The position numbers and the translations under genes are program-made. From Acidobacteriota bacterium (GTDB taxonomy: Bacteria > Acidobacteriota > Terriglobia > Terriglobales > Acidobacteriaceae), in assembly GCA_003224835.1 (NCBI GenBank), contig QHZX01000144.1, positions 1 through 6,026 on the forward strand: DNA of 6,026 nucleotides. Direction: 5' to 3'. Positions 1 to 6,026 of the stretch are shown here, piece by piece. The notes under the pieces are model-generated. The model saw only the letters and a program-made list of their open reading frames with translations, did not search any database and was not told where the DNA came from. Position 1 is the first letter of the stretch. Each line of letters opens with the position of its first letter.

Positions 1-1
1 G

Positions 2-1114
2 CCCGCATACTGGATGCAGGATTCACTGGGAGCGAATCACCCGCAAAATTGCAACCAGGGTGGGTGTGGCGGCGGTTATGGATTCAATACCGAGACCAGT
101 CCCGGTCCGGCCGTGCCTCCGATCGAAAGCGTTAGGGCGATGCTTCCGAAAGAACATCAATGGCCAATCGATGACTGGTGGAACTTCCATGCGGGTGGCG
201 GAGCATTCAAAGATATTCACGTATTTACCGACGCACTGAATGCGCGCTACGGAACAGCAAACAATCTGGAAGATTACACGATGAAGTCGCAGGCGCAGGC
301 TTATGAAGGCATTCGCGCCATGTACGAAGCCTACAGCCGCAACAAGTACACCTCCGGAGGCGTGATTCAGTGGATGCTCAATAATGCCTGGCCATCGATG
401 ATCTGGCATTTGTACGACTTCTACTTGCGTCCTGGTGGCGGATACTTCGGTGCAAAGACGGCCATGCAGGCGCTCGATCCGGTTTATGGATATGACGACA
501 ACAGCATTTACATCGTGAACAGCCGCTTTGAGGAAGCTAAAGGCCTGCGCGTTCAAACCAAAGTTCTTAATTTGGATCTGTCTGAGAAATTTTCCAACGG
601 GAGCACGGTCGATGTTCCTGAAGACGGCGTGGTGAAGGTGGTTGCCCTGCCTGACAGTTCTAATCTGAGCCCGACGTATTTTGTCGCTTTACGAGTCTCC
701 GACGCTAATGGAAAAACGCTGGGCTCGAACTTCTACTGGCTGTCTACAAAACAAGAGACCATCGACTGGGCGAAATCAAACTGGTATACCACTCCGACTG
801 CATCGTATGCGGATTTCACTGCGCTTTCGCAATTGCCAAAAGTAAAGCTCAACGTTACCGAGCACAGCGAGAAGCAGGGCGACAACGAGGTCACGCATGT
901 AACGGTTGAAAATCCGACCAAGAACCTGGCATTTTTCGTGAGGCTAAAGGTTGATAAGAGCAAGGGCGGTGAGGAGATTCTCCCGGTGCTCTGGCAGGAT
1001 AATTACGTTTCACTATTGCCCGGAGAGAAGCGGGAGATCACCGCAACTTATAAGTCAAGCGAGTTGGGAGCGGCAAAGCCGTACGTGGAAGTCAGCGGGT
1101 GGAATGTGGAGTGA
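2..1114 (+). CDS. GH2 exo-beta-D-glucosaminidase-like enzyme, C-terminal part (5' end outside window)
   Basis: The reading frame is open to the left edge, so the ATG at 14 is internal (P-A-Y-W precedes it) and 370 residues are visible. Homologues of the CsxA type are roughly 900-1030 residues, so about the last 40% is present. These enzymes remove glucosamine from the non-reducing end of chitosan oligomers and are usually exported. The motif FNTETSPGP (residues 28-36) fits the nucleophile segment; E31 (codon 92-94) is the likely catalytic nucleophile. GGVIQWMLNNAWPSMIWHLYD (about 119-139) is the hallmark end of the TIM barrel in this subgroup. An Ig-like domain follows (about 165-250, with the SNFYWLS motif), then a final beta-sandwich (about 277-370) resembling the Ig domain of glucosaminidases. 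Two cysteines (C17, C22) sit just before the nucleophile. The acid/base residue lies upstream of the window. The gene is convergent with the permease. A beta-mannosidase is the main alternative; the WMLNNAWPSMIWHL motif favours glucosaminidase. Confidence 0.88.
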   Translation, partial: PAYWMQDSLGANHPQNCNQGGCGGGYGFNTETSPGPAVPPIESVRAMLPKEHQWPIDDWWNFHAGGGAFKDIHVFTDALNARYGTANNLEDYTMKSQAQAYEGIRAMYEAYSRNKYTSGGVIQWMLNNAWPSMIWHLYDFYLRPGGGYFGAKTAMQALDPVYGYDDNSIYIVNSRFEEAKGLRVQTKVLNLDLSEKFSNGSTVDVPEDGVVKVVALPDSSNLSPTYFVALRVSDANGKTLGSNFYWLSTKQETIDWAKSNWYTTPTASYADFTALSQLPKVKLNVTEHSEKQGDNEVTHVTVENPTKNLAFFVRLKVDKSKGGEEILPVLWQDNYVSLLPGEKREITATYKSSELGAAKPYVEVSGWNVE

Positions 1115-1126
1115 GCAACGTCAGTA

Positions 1127-1225
1127 CCTCTGTGTTTTAGCTCTGTGTACCTCAGTGTGCTCTGTGGTGAAAGTTTTCGATTTAACCACGGAGGACACTG
1201 AGTAGCACAGAGGCACACACCGAGG
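1127..1225. repeat. Mirrored heptamer array forming a large imperfect inverted repeat between convergent genes
   Basis: The 130 bases between the two stop codons hold no gene but are highly structured. Four CTCTGTG-like heptamers lie at 1128, 1141, 1151 (CTCAGTG) and 1160. Four complementary CACNGAG heptamers lie at 1187, 1196, 1206 and 1218. Spacings mirror each other: 13, 10, 9 and then 9, 10, 12. The core arms 1141-1168 and 1185-1212 match at 23 of 28 positions around a 16-base loop (1169-1184). The variant CTCAGTG faces CACTGAG, so pairing is kept where the unit differs. No T-run follows either arm, so this is not a classic intrinsic terminator, although placement between convergent genes suits a bidirectional transcription-end hairpin. 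Similar CTCTGTG / CCACAGAGG repeats are, from memory, scattered between genes in acidobacterial and other environmental genomes; I could not check this. Confidence 0.8.
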
Positions 1226-1244
1226 GGCTCCTTGCGCTTCAACA

Positions 1245-2663
1245 TTACGCTTCCCGGAAGTCGATCATCACCGGGGCGGCGCGGAAACCGCGGGTCTTAA
1301 TTCCAACATAGAGCAGGCCCATGGCAAACCAAATTCCGCCCACCGTTTTCGCGAGCGGGTTGAGATTCCACCAGATCAAGGCACAGAACGCGAATCCAAT
1401 CAGCGGCAAAACTGTATCGCGCAGAATCTTGCGCTGATAACCGGGTTGACGAGCCACGGTAAACTGCCAAAACGCAGCGAAATTCACTCCCATGAAGGCG
1501 AGAAATGCGCCGAAGTTAAGCAACTCGCCCGCGTGCTCATATGCGCTGCCAACGTAATTCAGCAAAACCGCACCTGCAAAAGAAATAAAGCCGATTAAGA
1601 GAATGTTGAAGGTGGGCGTGCTGCTCCCAGGCTTCAAGTAGCCGAACGTCTTGCGCGGAAGCACGCCATCGCGCCCCATGCCAAATAGCAGCCGCGCGGC
1701 GCCTAACGTGCCGGTGAGTCCGCTGCCAAATGCGGCCACGATCAGAATGAATCCCATGGCGTTGAACAGAAAGGCTCCGCCGACCCGGCGGCAGATGTCC
1801 ATAAAAGCAGTTTCAAGGTTCGGAAATGAGCGCCAATCGGGCCATATGCGTGCGCCAAGGTAGGCCTCGAAAGCGCTGCACACGCCAGCGAAGATGCAGG
1901 TCAGCACCACTGCCAACAGAACATTGCGTTTCGGATTTTCGACGTCTTCCGCGAGCGTAGTCACTCCGTCGAACCCGATGTACGTTAACGCTGCGAACGA
2001 CGTCGCGGTCAGGATGCGATGCGCATTAAAAGTGTGCGGGTTATACAGCGGTTCGATCGAAAAAAGTCCGTGCCAGCCTTGGCCACGGTACAGGAAGCGA
2101 ACCGCGAGCACGACGAAGATGACCACGACCGCCGACATAATGGCCAGCAAAACTTTGTTTGAGTGGGCGGAAGTTTTCACACCGGCGAGGTTCAGCAAGG
2201 TCATGATACCGGCGATGATCGCCGCCCACACGATGTACGGAACCATCGGCGTGTAACGCTCATGCATGGCGGTAGAAATCCACACCGTGTTTATTAAGGG
2301 CTGCAGCAGGTAATCAAGAATCATGGCCCAGCCAGCGAGAAACCCAAGGTGAGGATTCAGCCCCTTGCCAACGTAGGTGTACGCCGAACCCGCAGTCGGA
2401 TACAGAGCGGCCATACGACCGTAACTGACTGCCGTGATCAGCATTGCGAACAACGCAATGAGGATTATGGTGACGAAGTGCCCGTCAGAAAGTTTCTGGG
2501 CGACACCGTACAGGGGCACCGGGGCTATCGGCTGAATCAGCACGATGCCGTAAAAAATAAGGTCCCAAAGAGTTAAAACCCGCTTCAGGCGAGGAGGCGA
2601 AGGTACTGTCGCGGTTTCCATGTGCGGGTATTGGAATTTGTGAGCAACCCGAAAGTCAAGCAT
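1245..2663 (-). CDS. APC-superfamily amino acid/polyamine permease, PuuP-like
   Basis: This is a complete 472-residue inner-membrane transporter, normal length for the family. About 12 hydrophobic segments are visible, near residues 31-50, 62-80, 105-130, 141-160, 170-192, 218-236, 247-267, 297-320, 350-370, 380-400, 415-433 and 441-456. Family motifs include GSAYTYVGKGLNPHLGFLAGW (92-112), YIGFDGVTTLAED (228-240) in helix 6, and GMGRDGVLP (328-336) before helix 9. The first two closely follow E. coli PuuP (GSAYTYAQKSINPHVGF and GFDAVTTLSEE), the proton-driven putrescine importer, so amine or amino acid uptake is likely; the exact substrate cannot be read. The longest frame starts at 2663, but homology begins near residue 25 and a second ATG at 2621 (METATVPSP, residue 15) is an equally good or better start. 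Neither has a Shine-Dalgarno motif. It lies 75 bases downstream of the FG-GAP gene on the same strand and may share its transcript. Confidence 0.9.
   Translation of the reverse strand: MLDFRVAHKFQYPHMETATVPSPPRLKRVLTLWDLIFYGIVLIQPIAPVPLYGVAQKLSDGHFVTIILIALFAMLITAVSYGRMAALYPTAGSAYTYVGKGLNPHLGFLAGWAMILDYLLQPLINTVWISTAMHERYTPMVPYIVWAAIIAGIMTLLNLAGVKTSAHSNKVLLAIMSAVVVIFVVLAVRFLYRGQGWHGLFSIEPLYNPHTFNAHRILTATSFAALTYIGFDGVTTLAEDVENPKRNVLLAVVLTCIFAGVCSAFEAYLGARIWPDWRSFPNLETAFMDICRRVGGAFLFNAMGFILIVAAFGSGLTGTLGAARLLFGMGRDGVLPRKTFGYLKPGSSTPTFNILLIGFISFAGAVLLNYVGSAYEHAGELLNFGAFLAFMGVNFAAFWQFTVARQPGYQRKILRDTVLPLIGFAFCALIWWNLNPLAKTVGGIWFAMGLLYVGIKTRGFRAAPVMIDFREA
2621..2659 (-). promoter_or_regulatory. Candidate sigma70-type promoter for a leaderless permease mRNA
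   Basis: On the minus strand, TTGACT (2659-2654) is a 5-of-6 match to the -35 consensus. After an 18-base spacer comes TCCAAT (2635-2630), a 4-of-6 match to the -10 consensus. Only 8 bases separate this from the ATG at 2621, so transcription would begin at or next to that codon. This would explain the lack of a ribosome binding site there and would make the ATG at 2663 untranslated. It is weak pattern evidence; the -10 lacks the conserved second-position A. Confidence 0.25.
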
Positions 2664-2738
2664 TAAAACGATTCAGGGAGGTGTCAGCTCTCGGTCTTAG
2701 CCTCCAGGGCTCCGCCTAAGCTCTTTCGCGTCGAGCAA

Positions 2739-5700
2739 TTATTTCTTATCTGGCGCCGAGAAATCATATGTGTATGCTTGCGGCTCATTGCCGGACATGA
2801 AACGCGTGTTGAAGTCGAGCATGTATTTCAAGTGCTCGTCATCGGATGGGAATGATTTCCCGGAATATGGATACGTCCCCATGCGGCGAAATGGCAGCGG
2901 GGCGACGGTATTTCCTTCGGCAGCGTAGAAATCCATATCCTTTTCGTAGCCGTTGGCCTTGAAGAAATAATCGCGCGTCCAGCCCTTTGGAAGCGCTGGC
3001 AACTTCGCGGGATCGAATTCCAATGCGACTTCCTCCCCCGACCCGAATACAACGAGTTTGTCGTCGAAAGAACTGAGTAAGGGCCTGACATCTCCATAGC
3101 GCGTGTATTCGCCCGACTGACGAGCGTACGGCCCAGTACGGCTGACCTGCTCATAGACATACTTCACATTTCCTGGTGGTTGGTCTTCGATCTGGCGTGG
3201 ATAGCCATGATAATCCAAGTTCGCCGTGGTAAGCGGTATGGAGGTCAGCTTGAAATTTTGGTTTTGTTCGCTGCGATCGATCAGGATGTCGTCCCAATAG
3301 ATTTGAAGATTCGTTGTGATACGAATCCGCGTGGTTCCCAGCCGAAGTTTGCCCGTGAGGTCGGCGGTGATCATCTTGGGAAGGCCGGCGGGAAAGCCCA
3401 TGTCATCCGTGACACGTACCCATTTTTTTTTCTGTCTGGGGCGGGCGCCCTCGCCCGCCACTTGAGCTTCCACATAGGGGGCCATTGCTTCGATTCCTGC
3501 CTGCGATGCTGCGTACATTCCAGTTGCAGTGAAGTATTCAATTTCGCCGTGCATGAGCAGGTGGAGCGGCCCGCCGTGATAAGGCTCACCTAAATCAAGA
3601 ATCAGGCTATGCGGTTTGGTGAACCCCTTGAACGGGAGCAGGTCAAAGTCACCAACGTATTTGTGCGCCAACAAGTCGGGCATCAGATTGTTGCCCTTAT
3701 CATCCCAGGCTCCCGCAGGTGGCTTGGCATTTCGGCTGGTGACGACCTTGAAATCTGGGTACGGCGGATTGCTGGCGAAATATTCGTTGGGATAAACGTC
3801 GTCAGTTGCTGGATGGTCCACTGCGACAAGTTTTACTGCATCGAGATAGACGACCTCCTCCATCGGTTCCATTAAACGAAAACTCAAAACCGGGTGCCCG
3901 ATCCAAGCTCCGCTTGGGTGGGGATTTTGACTTTTCTCCTGAATAGCATTCCTGTCAATCTTCACCCACTCTGTCGGACGAGCGATATTCCGCTCACCCG
4001 GCGCGACCCAATGCCCGACCACTCCCGCACCAAGAATGTCGGCGACCAATTCGTAGTGTTTGCCATCCCAAACGAAGAGAGTTGGGCATGAGCTGCCCCG
4101 GCGGTCGATTTCTAGCAAATCCTTTTGTTGGTTTCCGGCCACTTCGACTTCATCCTGCAGCACGCCCGTAGGCCACAACATGCGCACCACGTCGGCCTGC
4201 TTGGACTGGCCAAGGCCAACCGTGAGGTATGGCGAGTTCTGCCCCAGGTATCCGTTCGAGCCGTAGATCTCAAATTTCTGGCGAATGCCATCGGAGAAAA
4301 CTTCAACCTTCGTCCCGATGGCGCTCTTGTTGTCGTTCAGTCCCTTGAGCGCGAGCCGCAGCCAGTTGTTCTTGTTACCCCCTTCATTCTTGAGCAGGAC
4401 GGCAGGGCCATGGTTCTGGGTGATGAGCAGGTCGGTTGCGCCGTCGTTGTCGTAGTCGCCGGTGATGATGGCGCGCGGAGAGCTGAGCTGAATTTTTTCG
4501 AGGCCCACGTCGGCGGTTACGTCCTTGAATCCGTCGGGGCCGAGATTACGCAAAAGACGGATTTCGCCTTTGCCCTCTTTCGTCTCGCCAACTGCGACGA
4601 GGTCCACCCAACCATCGTCGTCGTAATCGAGGGCGGCGACGCCGTAGGCATGGGCCCAGTTGGTTTCTGGGAGTTTCACCTGCTCGAAGGACTTGCCGTG
4701 GTTGTTGCGCCACAGAATCGAAGCCGCTGCGGACTGATACGTAAATGCTACATCCATCCAGCCGTCATGATCGTAATCGAGAACGGCTAGCCCCTGGCCT
4801 CCCCGGACGCGGTCGGTGACCGCCTGCGGCCCATTCTCGTTTTCCTGAGCTTCTTGAAAGAAGTCCTGGGGCTGAAATTTTCCTTCACGCGGATTCCGAA
4901 AAAGTTCAGGGTAGGGGAATCTTCCCGCAATTACATCCACTGCTCGATCATTGTTGTAGTCCGTTCCAATTGCGGCGAGCAACGAACCGGTTGTACCGAG
5001 ACCAACTTCTTCGGTCTGATTCGTAAAAGTTCCATCGCCGTTGTTTCGCCAAACTTCATTGACACTTTGGTCGGAGCGTGTATTTGTCTTGCTGGGTAAT
5101 TCCGTCACGAACAAATCGATATCGCCATCGTGATCGTAATCTACCAACGAAACGCTTATCGCATAATGCTGGTTGTTGATGCTGGCCGATTTCGTTACAT
5201 CCTTAAATGTGCCGTTTTTCTCGTTGTGCAGGAGAATGACGTGAAAATCGACGAGAATCGCTAGATCGGTATATCCATCGTTGTCATAGTCGCCTGCAGT
5301 GCAACTCATGGCTTTAGTCGTCGAACTGAGGCCCGATTGCGTTGTCACATCTTGAAACTTTTGATTCCCAAGATTGTGATAAAGAACCATTCCTTCCCCG
5401 CCAATTGGTAGAAGAAGATCTAGGTTTCCGTCATCGTCGTAGTCAAGAAAACAAGCACCTGGGCCAAAACTAAAACTACCGTATTGCAAGCCGGAGACCG
5501 CGATCCCGGCCTCCTTAGTCACATCCACAAACTTGACCGGAATGTGCGGTGGGACTTTTGCAGTGGCCGCTTGTGATTCCTCGGCCAGCGAATACTTACC
5601 CTGCTCGCCATAGGCGAGGCTCATGGCTGCGCCTAGCTTGTTTTGCGTCACGTACTGAAAGCGCGCCAGGTGCTCGCGGGCATGCGCGGTGTCGCCGGAC

Positions 5701-6026
5701 TGCTGATAGGCGCGCGAGAGTCCGAATTGCGCCGAAGCGTGCAGCGGATTGAGTTTTAGCGCGTGGTCGAAGGCGTCGATCGCTTGCGGAAACTGCTTGA
5801 GCTGCGAATAGACTGTGCCCAGGAAATACCAGGTGTCGGCGTCGGAGTCGTCGATTTCGATGACACGCTTGAAATCTTCAACCGCAGCTTGCGGCTCGCT
5901 GCTGTTTTTCTCGAGCATGCCGAGTGCGTACCACACGTGCGGATCTTTCGGATCCTCCTTGGCGGCTTCTTCGAGAATCTTTTTTGCGGGATCGACGCGG
6001 GCAAGACTCAGCAGCGCAATTCCCTG
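2739..6026 (-). CDS. Large TPR + FG-GAP/VCBS propeller + ASPIC/UnbV protein (5' end outside window)
   Basis: The frame is open at the right edge, giving 1095 visible residues; the GTG at 5936 lies inside a TPR and is not a start. Residues 1-131 are TPR helices (at least three units, e.g. DTWYFLGTVYSQLKQFPQAI near 64-83), usually protein-protein interaction modules. Residues about 165-550 form a propeller of seven units, each with a DxDxDG-type calcium loop, as in FG-GAP/VCBS repeats. Residues about 554-640 match the ASPIC/UnbV domain found with FG-GAP repeats in CRTAC1-like proteins (KVEVFSDG, GYLGQNSPYLTVGLG, LWPTG). Residues about 645-1095 are well ordered but belong to no domain I can name. 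Such proteins are usually exported; any signal peptide lies outside the window. Within the C-terminal region, residues about 856-868 are encoded by a GC-rich palindrome and an A9 tract. The role is unknown; surface adhesion, carbohydrate binding or scaffolding are plausible. The permease follows on the same strand after 75 bases. Confidence 0.9.
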   Translation of the reverse strand, partial: QGIALLSLARVDPAKKILEEAAKEDPKDPHVWYALGMLEKNSSEPQAAVEDFKRVIEIDDSDADTWYFLGTVYSQLKQFPQAIDAFDHALKLNPLHASAQFGLSRAYQQSGDTAHAREHLARFQYVTQNKLGAAMSLAYGEQGKYSLAEESQAATAKVPPHIPVKFVDVTKEAGIAVSGLQYGSFSFGPGACFLDYDDDGNLDLLLPIGGEGMVLYHNLGNQKFQDVTTQSGLSSTTKAMSCTAGDYDNDGYTDLAILVDFHVILLHNEKNGTFKDVTKSASINNQHYAISVSLVDYDHDGDIDLFVTELPSKTNTRSDQSVNEVWRNNGDGTFTNQTEEVGLGTTGSLLAAIGTDYNNDRAVDVIAGRFPYPELFRNPREGKFQPQDFFQEAQENENGPQAVTDRVRGGQGLAVLDYDHDGWMDVAFTYQSAAASILWRNNHGKSFEQVKLPETNWAHAYGVAALDYDDDGWVDLVAVGETKEGKGEIRLLRNLGPDGFKDVTADVGLEKIQLSSPRAIITGDYDNDGATDLLITQNHGPAVLLKNEGGNKNNWLRLALKGLNDNKSAIGTKVEVFSDGIRQKFEIYGSNGYLGQNSPYLTVGLGQSKQADVVRMLWPTGVLQDEVEVAGNQQKDLLEIDRRGSSCPTLFVWDGKHYELVADILGAGVVGHWVAPGERNIARPTEWVKIDRNAIQEKSQNPHPSGAWIGHPVLSFRLMEPMEEVVYLDAVKLVAVDHPATDDVYPNEYFASNPPYPDFKVVTSRNAKPPAGAWDDKGNNLMPDLLAHKYVGDFDLLPFKGFTKPHSLILDLGEPYHGGPLHLLMHGEIEYFTATGMYAASQAGIEAMAPYVEAQVAGEGARPRQKKKWVRVTDDMGFPAGLPKMITADLTGKLRLGTTRIRITTNLQIYWDDILIDRSEQNQNFKLTSIPLTTANLDYHGYPRQIEDQPPGNVKYVYEQVSRTGPYARQSGEYTRYGDVRPLLSSFDDKLVVFGSGEEVALEFDPAKLPALPKGWTRDYFFKANGYEKDMDFYAAEGNTVAPLPFRRMGTYPYSGKSFPSDDEHLKYMLDFNTRFMSGNEPQAYTYDFSAPDKK
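3423..3459 (-). repeat. GC-rich palindrome and A9 tract embedded in the FG-GAP coding frame
   Basis: On the coding strand a perfect 8-bp stem (GGCGGGCG, 3459-3452; CGCCCGCC, 3447-3440) encloses the loop AGGG. Eight bases later comes a run of nine A (3431-3423). It is read in frame as AGEGARPRQKKK, a low-complexity, strongly basic stretch unlike the flanking beta-rich sequence (APYVEAQ before, WVRVTDDMGFP after). The stem followed by an A-run, with nothing comparable elsewhere in the gene, suggests a short mobile-type palindromic repeat tolerated in frame. I recall similar GGGCGGGC/GCCCGCCC repeats between genes of acidobacteria but cannot confirm it. Confidence 0.6.
4431..5444 (-). repeat. 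Seven FG-GAP/VCBS repeat units with DxDxDGxxD calcium loops
   Basis: Within the large gene, seven copies of a nine-residue loop recur: DYDDDGNLD (5444-5418), DYDNDGYTD (5291-5265), DYDHDGDID (5141-5115), DYNNDRAVD (4961-4935), DYDHDGWMD (4778-4752), DYDDDGWVD (4628-4602) and DYDNDGATD (4457-4431). Spacing is 51, 50, 60, 61, 50 and 57 residues, as expected of propeller blades. Most units also carry an LxxN-GxF-DVT segment (e.g. LHNEKNGTFKDVT). Six loops keep all aspartates and the glycine needed for calcium; the fourth has N for D at position 3 and R for G at position 6, so it probably binds calcium poorly. The count suggests a seven-bladed propeller. Confidence 0.85.

Noticed and set aside
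23..556. A 177-codon open frame on the - strand, opposite the glucosaminidase
   Set aside because: It lies entirely over the well-supported GH2 coding region and its translation resembles no family I recognise.
1115..1244. Short overlapping open frames across the intergenic region between the convergent genes
   Set aside because: They run through the heptamer repeat and the ends of both real genes, and have no independent coding signal.
1280..1292. Small perfect hairpin CGCGG-AAA-CCGCG near the end of the permease gene
   Set aside because: It lies within coding sequence (near residues FRAAP), is only 5 bp, and has no adjoining T-run; chance in GC-rich DNA explains it.
2696..2720. Inverted repeat CTTAG/CTAAG between the FG-GAP gene and the permease, considered as a terminator
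   Set aside because: Only a 5-bp stem with a 15-base loop, and no T-run follows on the minus strand; too weak to call.
3180..3593. A 137-codon + strand open frame opposite the C-terminal region of the FG-GAP gene
   Set aside because: Antisense shadow with no domain; the minus-strand frame is continuous and conserved-looking throughout.
4125..4790. A 221-codon open frame on the + strand, antisense to the FG-GAP gene
   Set aside because: It mirrors the repeated Asp/Gly/Val codons of the calcium-loop blades, giving a V-rich translation with no recognisable domain; the opposite strand has unmistakable coding content.
5934..5936. GTG as a start codon for the FG-GAP gene
   Set aside because: It codes for a valine inside a TPR helix (HVWYALGML), and the frame continues with TPR-like sequence to the right edge.

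Overview
The window reads as a stretch of chromosome from a free-living, polysaccharide-degrading soil bacterium, most likely Acidobacteriota (Terriglobia type). This is inferred from three things: the large TPR / FG-GAP / ASPIC-UnbV protein, whose C-terminal part resembles proteins I associate with acidobacterial genomes; the moderately GC-rich coding sequence with few Shine-Dalgarno motifs; and short GC-rich palindromes and CTCTGTG-type intergenic repeats. No rRNA, tRNA or other marker gene is present to prove the taxonomy.

Layout. Positions 2-1114 (+) hold the 3' part of a glycoside hydrolase family 2 enzyme of the exo-beta-D-glucosaminidase (CsxA) type. It retains the probable nucleophile glutamate, the end of the TIM barrel and the C-terminal Ig-like domains. 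Positions 1115-1244 lie between convergent genes and carry a striking mirrored array of heptamers (CTCTGTG-like on one arm, CACAGAG-like on the other) forming a large imperfect hairpin. Positions 1245-2663 (-) encode a complete 12-helix APC-superfamily permease close to the putrescine importer PuuP. Its real start may be the internal ATG at 2621, possibly on a leaderless mRNA. Positions 2739-6026 (-) hold a very large gene, open at the right edge. It encodes TPR helices, a seven-unit FG-GAP/VCBS propeller with DxDxDG calcium loops, an ASPIC/UnbV domain, and a C-terminal region of about 450 residues that I cannot assign to a characterised domain.

How the genes relate. The FG-GAP gene and the permease point the same way with a 75-base gap and no clear terminator between them, so co-transcription is possible; the permease may also have its own promoter. 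The glucosaminidase is transcribed toward them and ends 130 bases from the permease stop. A link between amino-sugar polymer breakdown and uptake of amine-containing compounds is conceivable but rests on proximity alone.

The most unusual points are the mirrored heptamer palindrome between the convergent genes, and a GC-rich palindrome plus an A9 tract inside the reading frame of the FG-GAP protein. The latter looks like a short repeat accommodated in frame, with potential for transcript slippage. I see no defence system, CRISPR array, prophage or insertion sequence.
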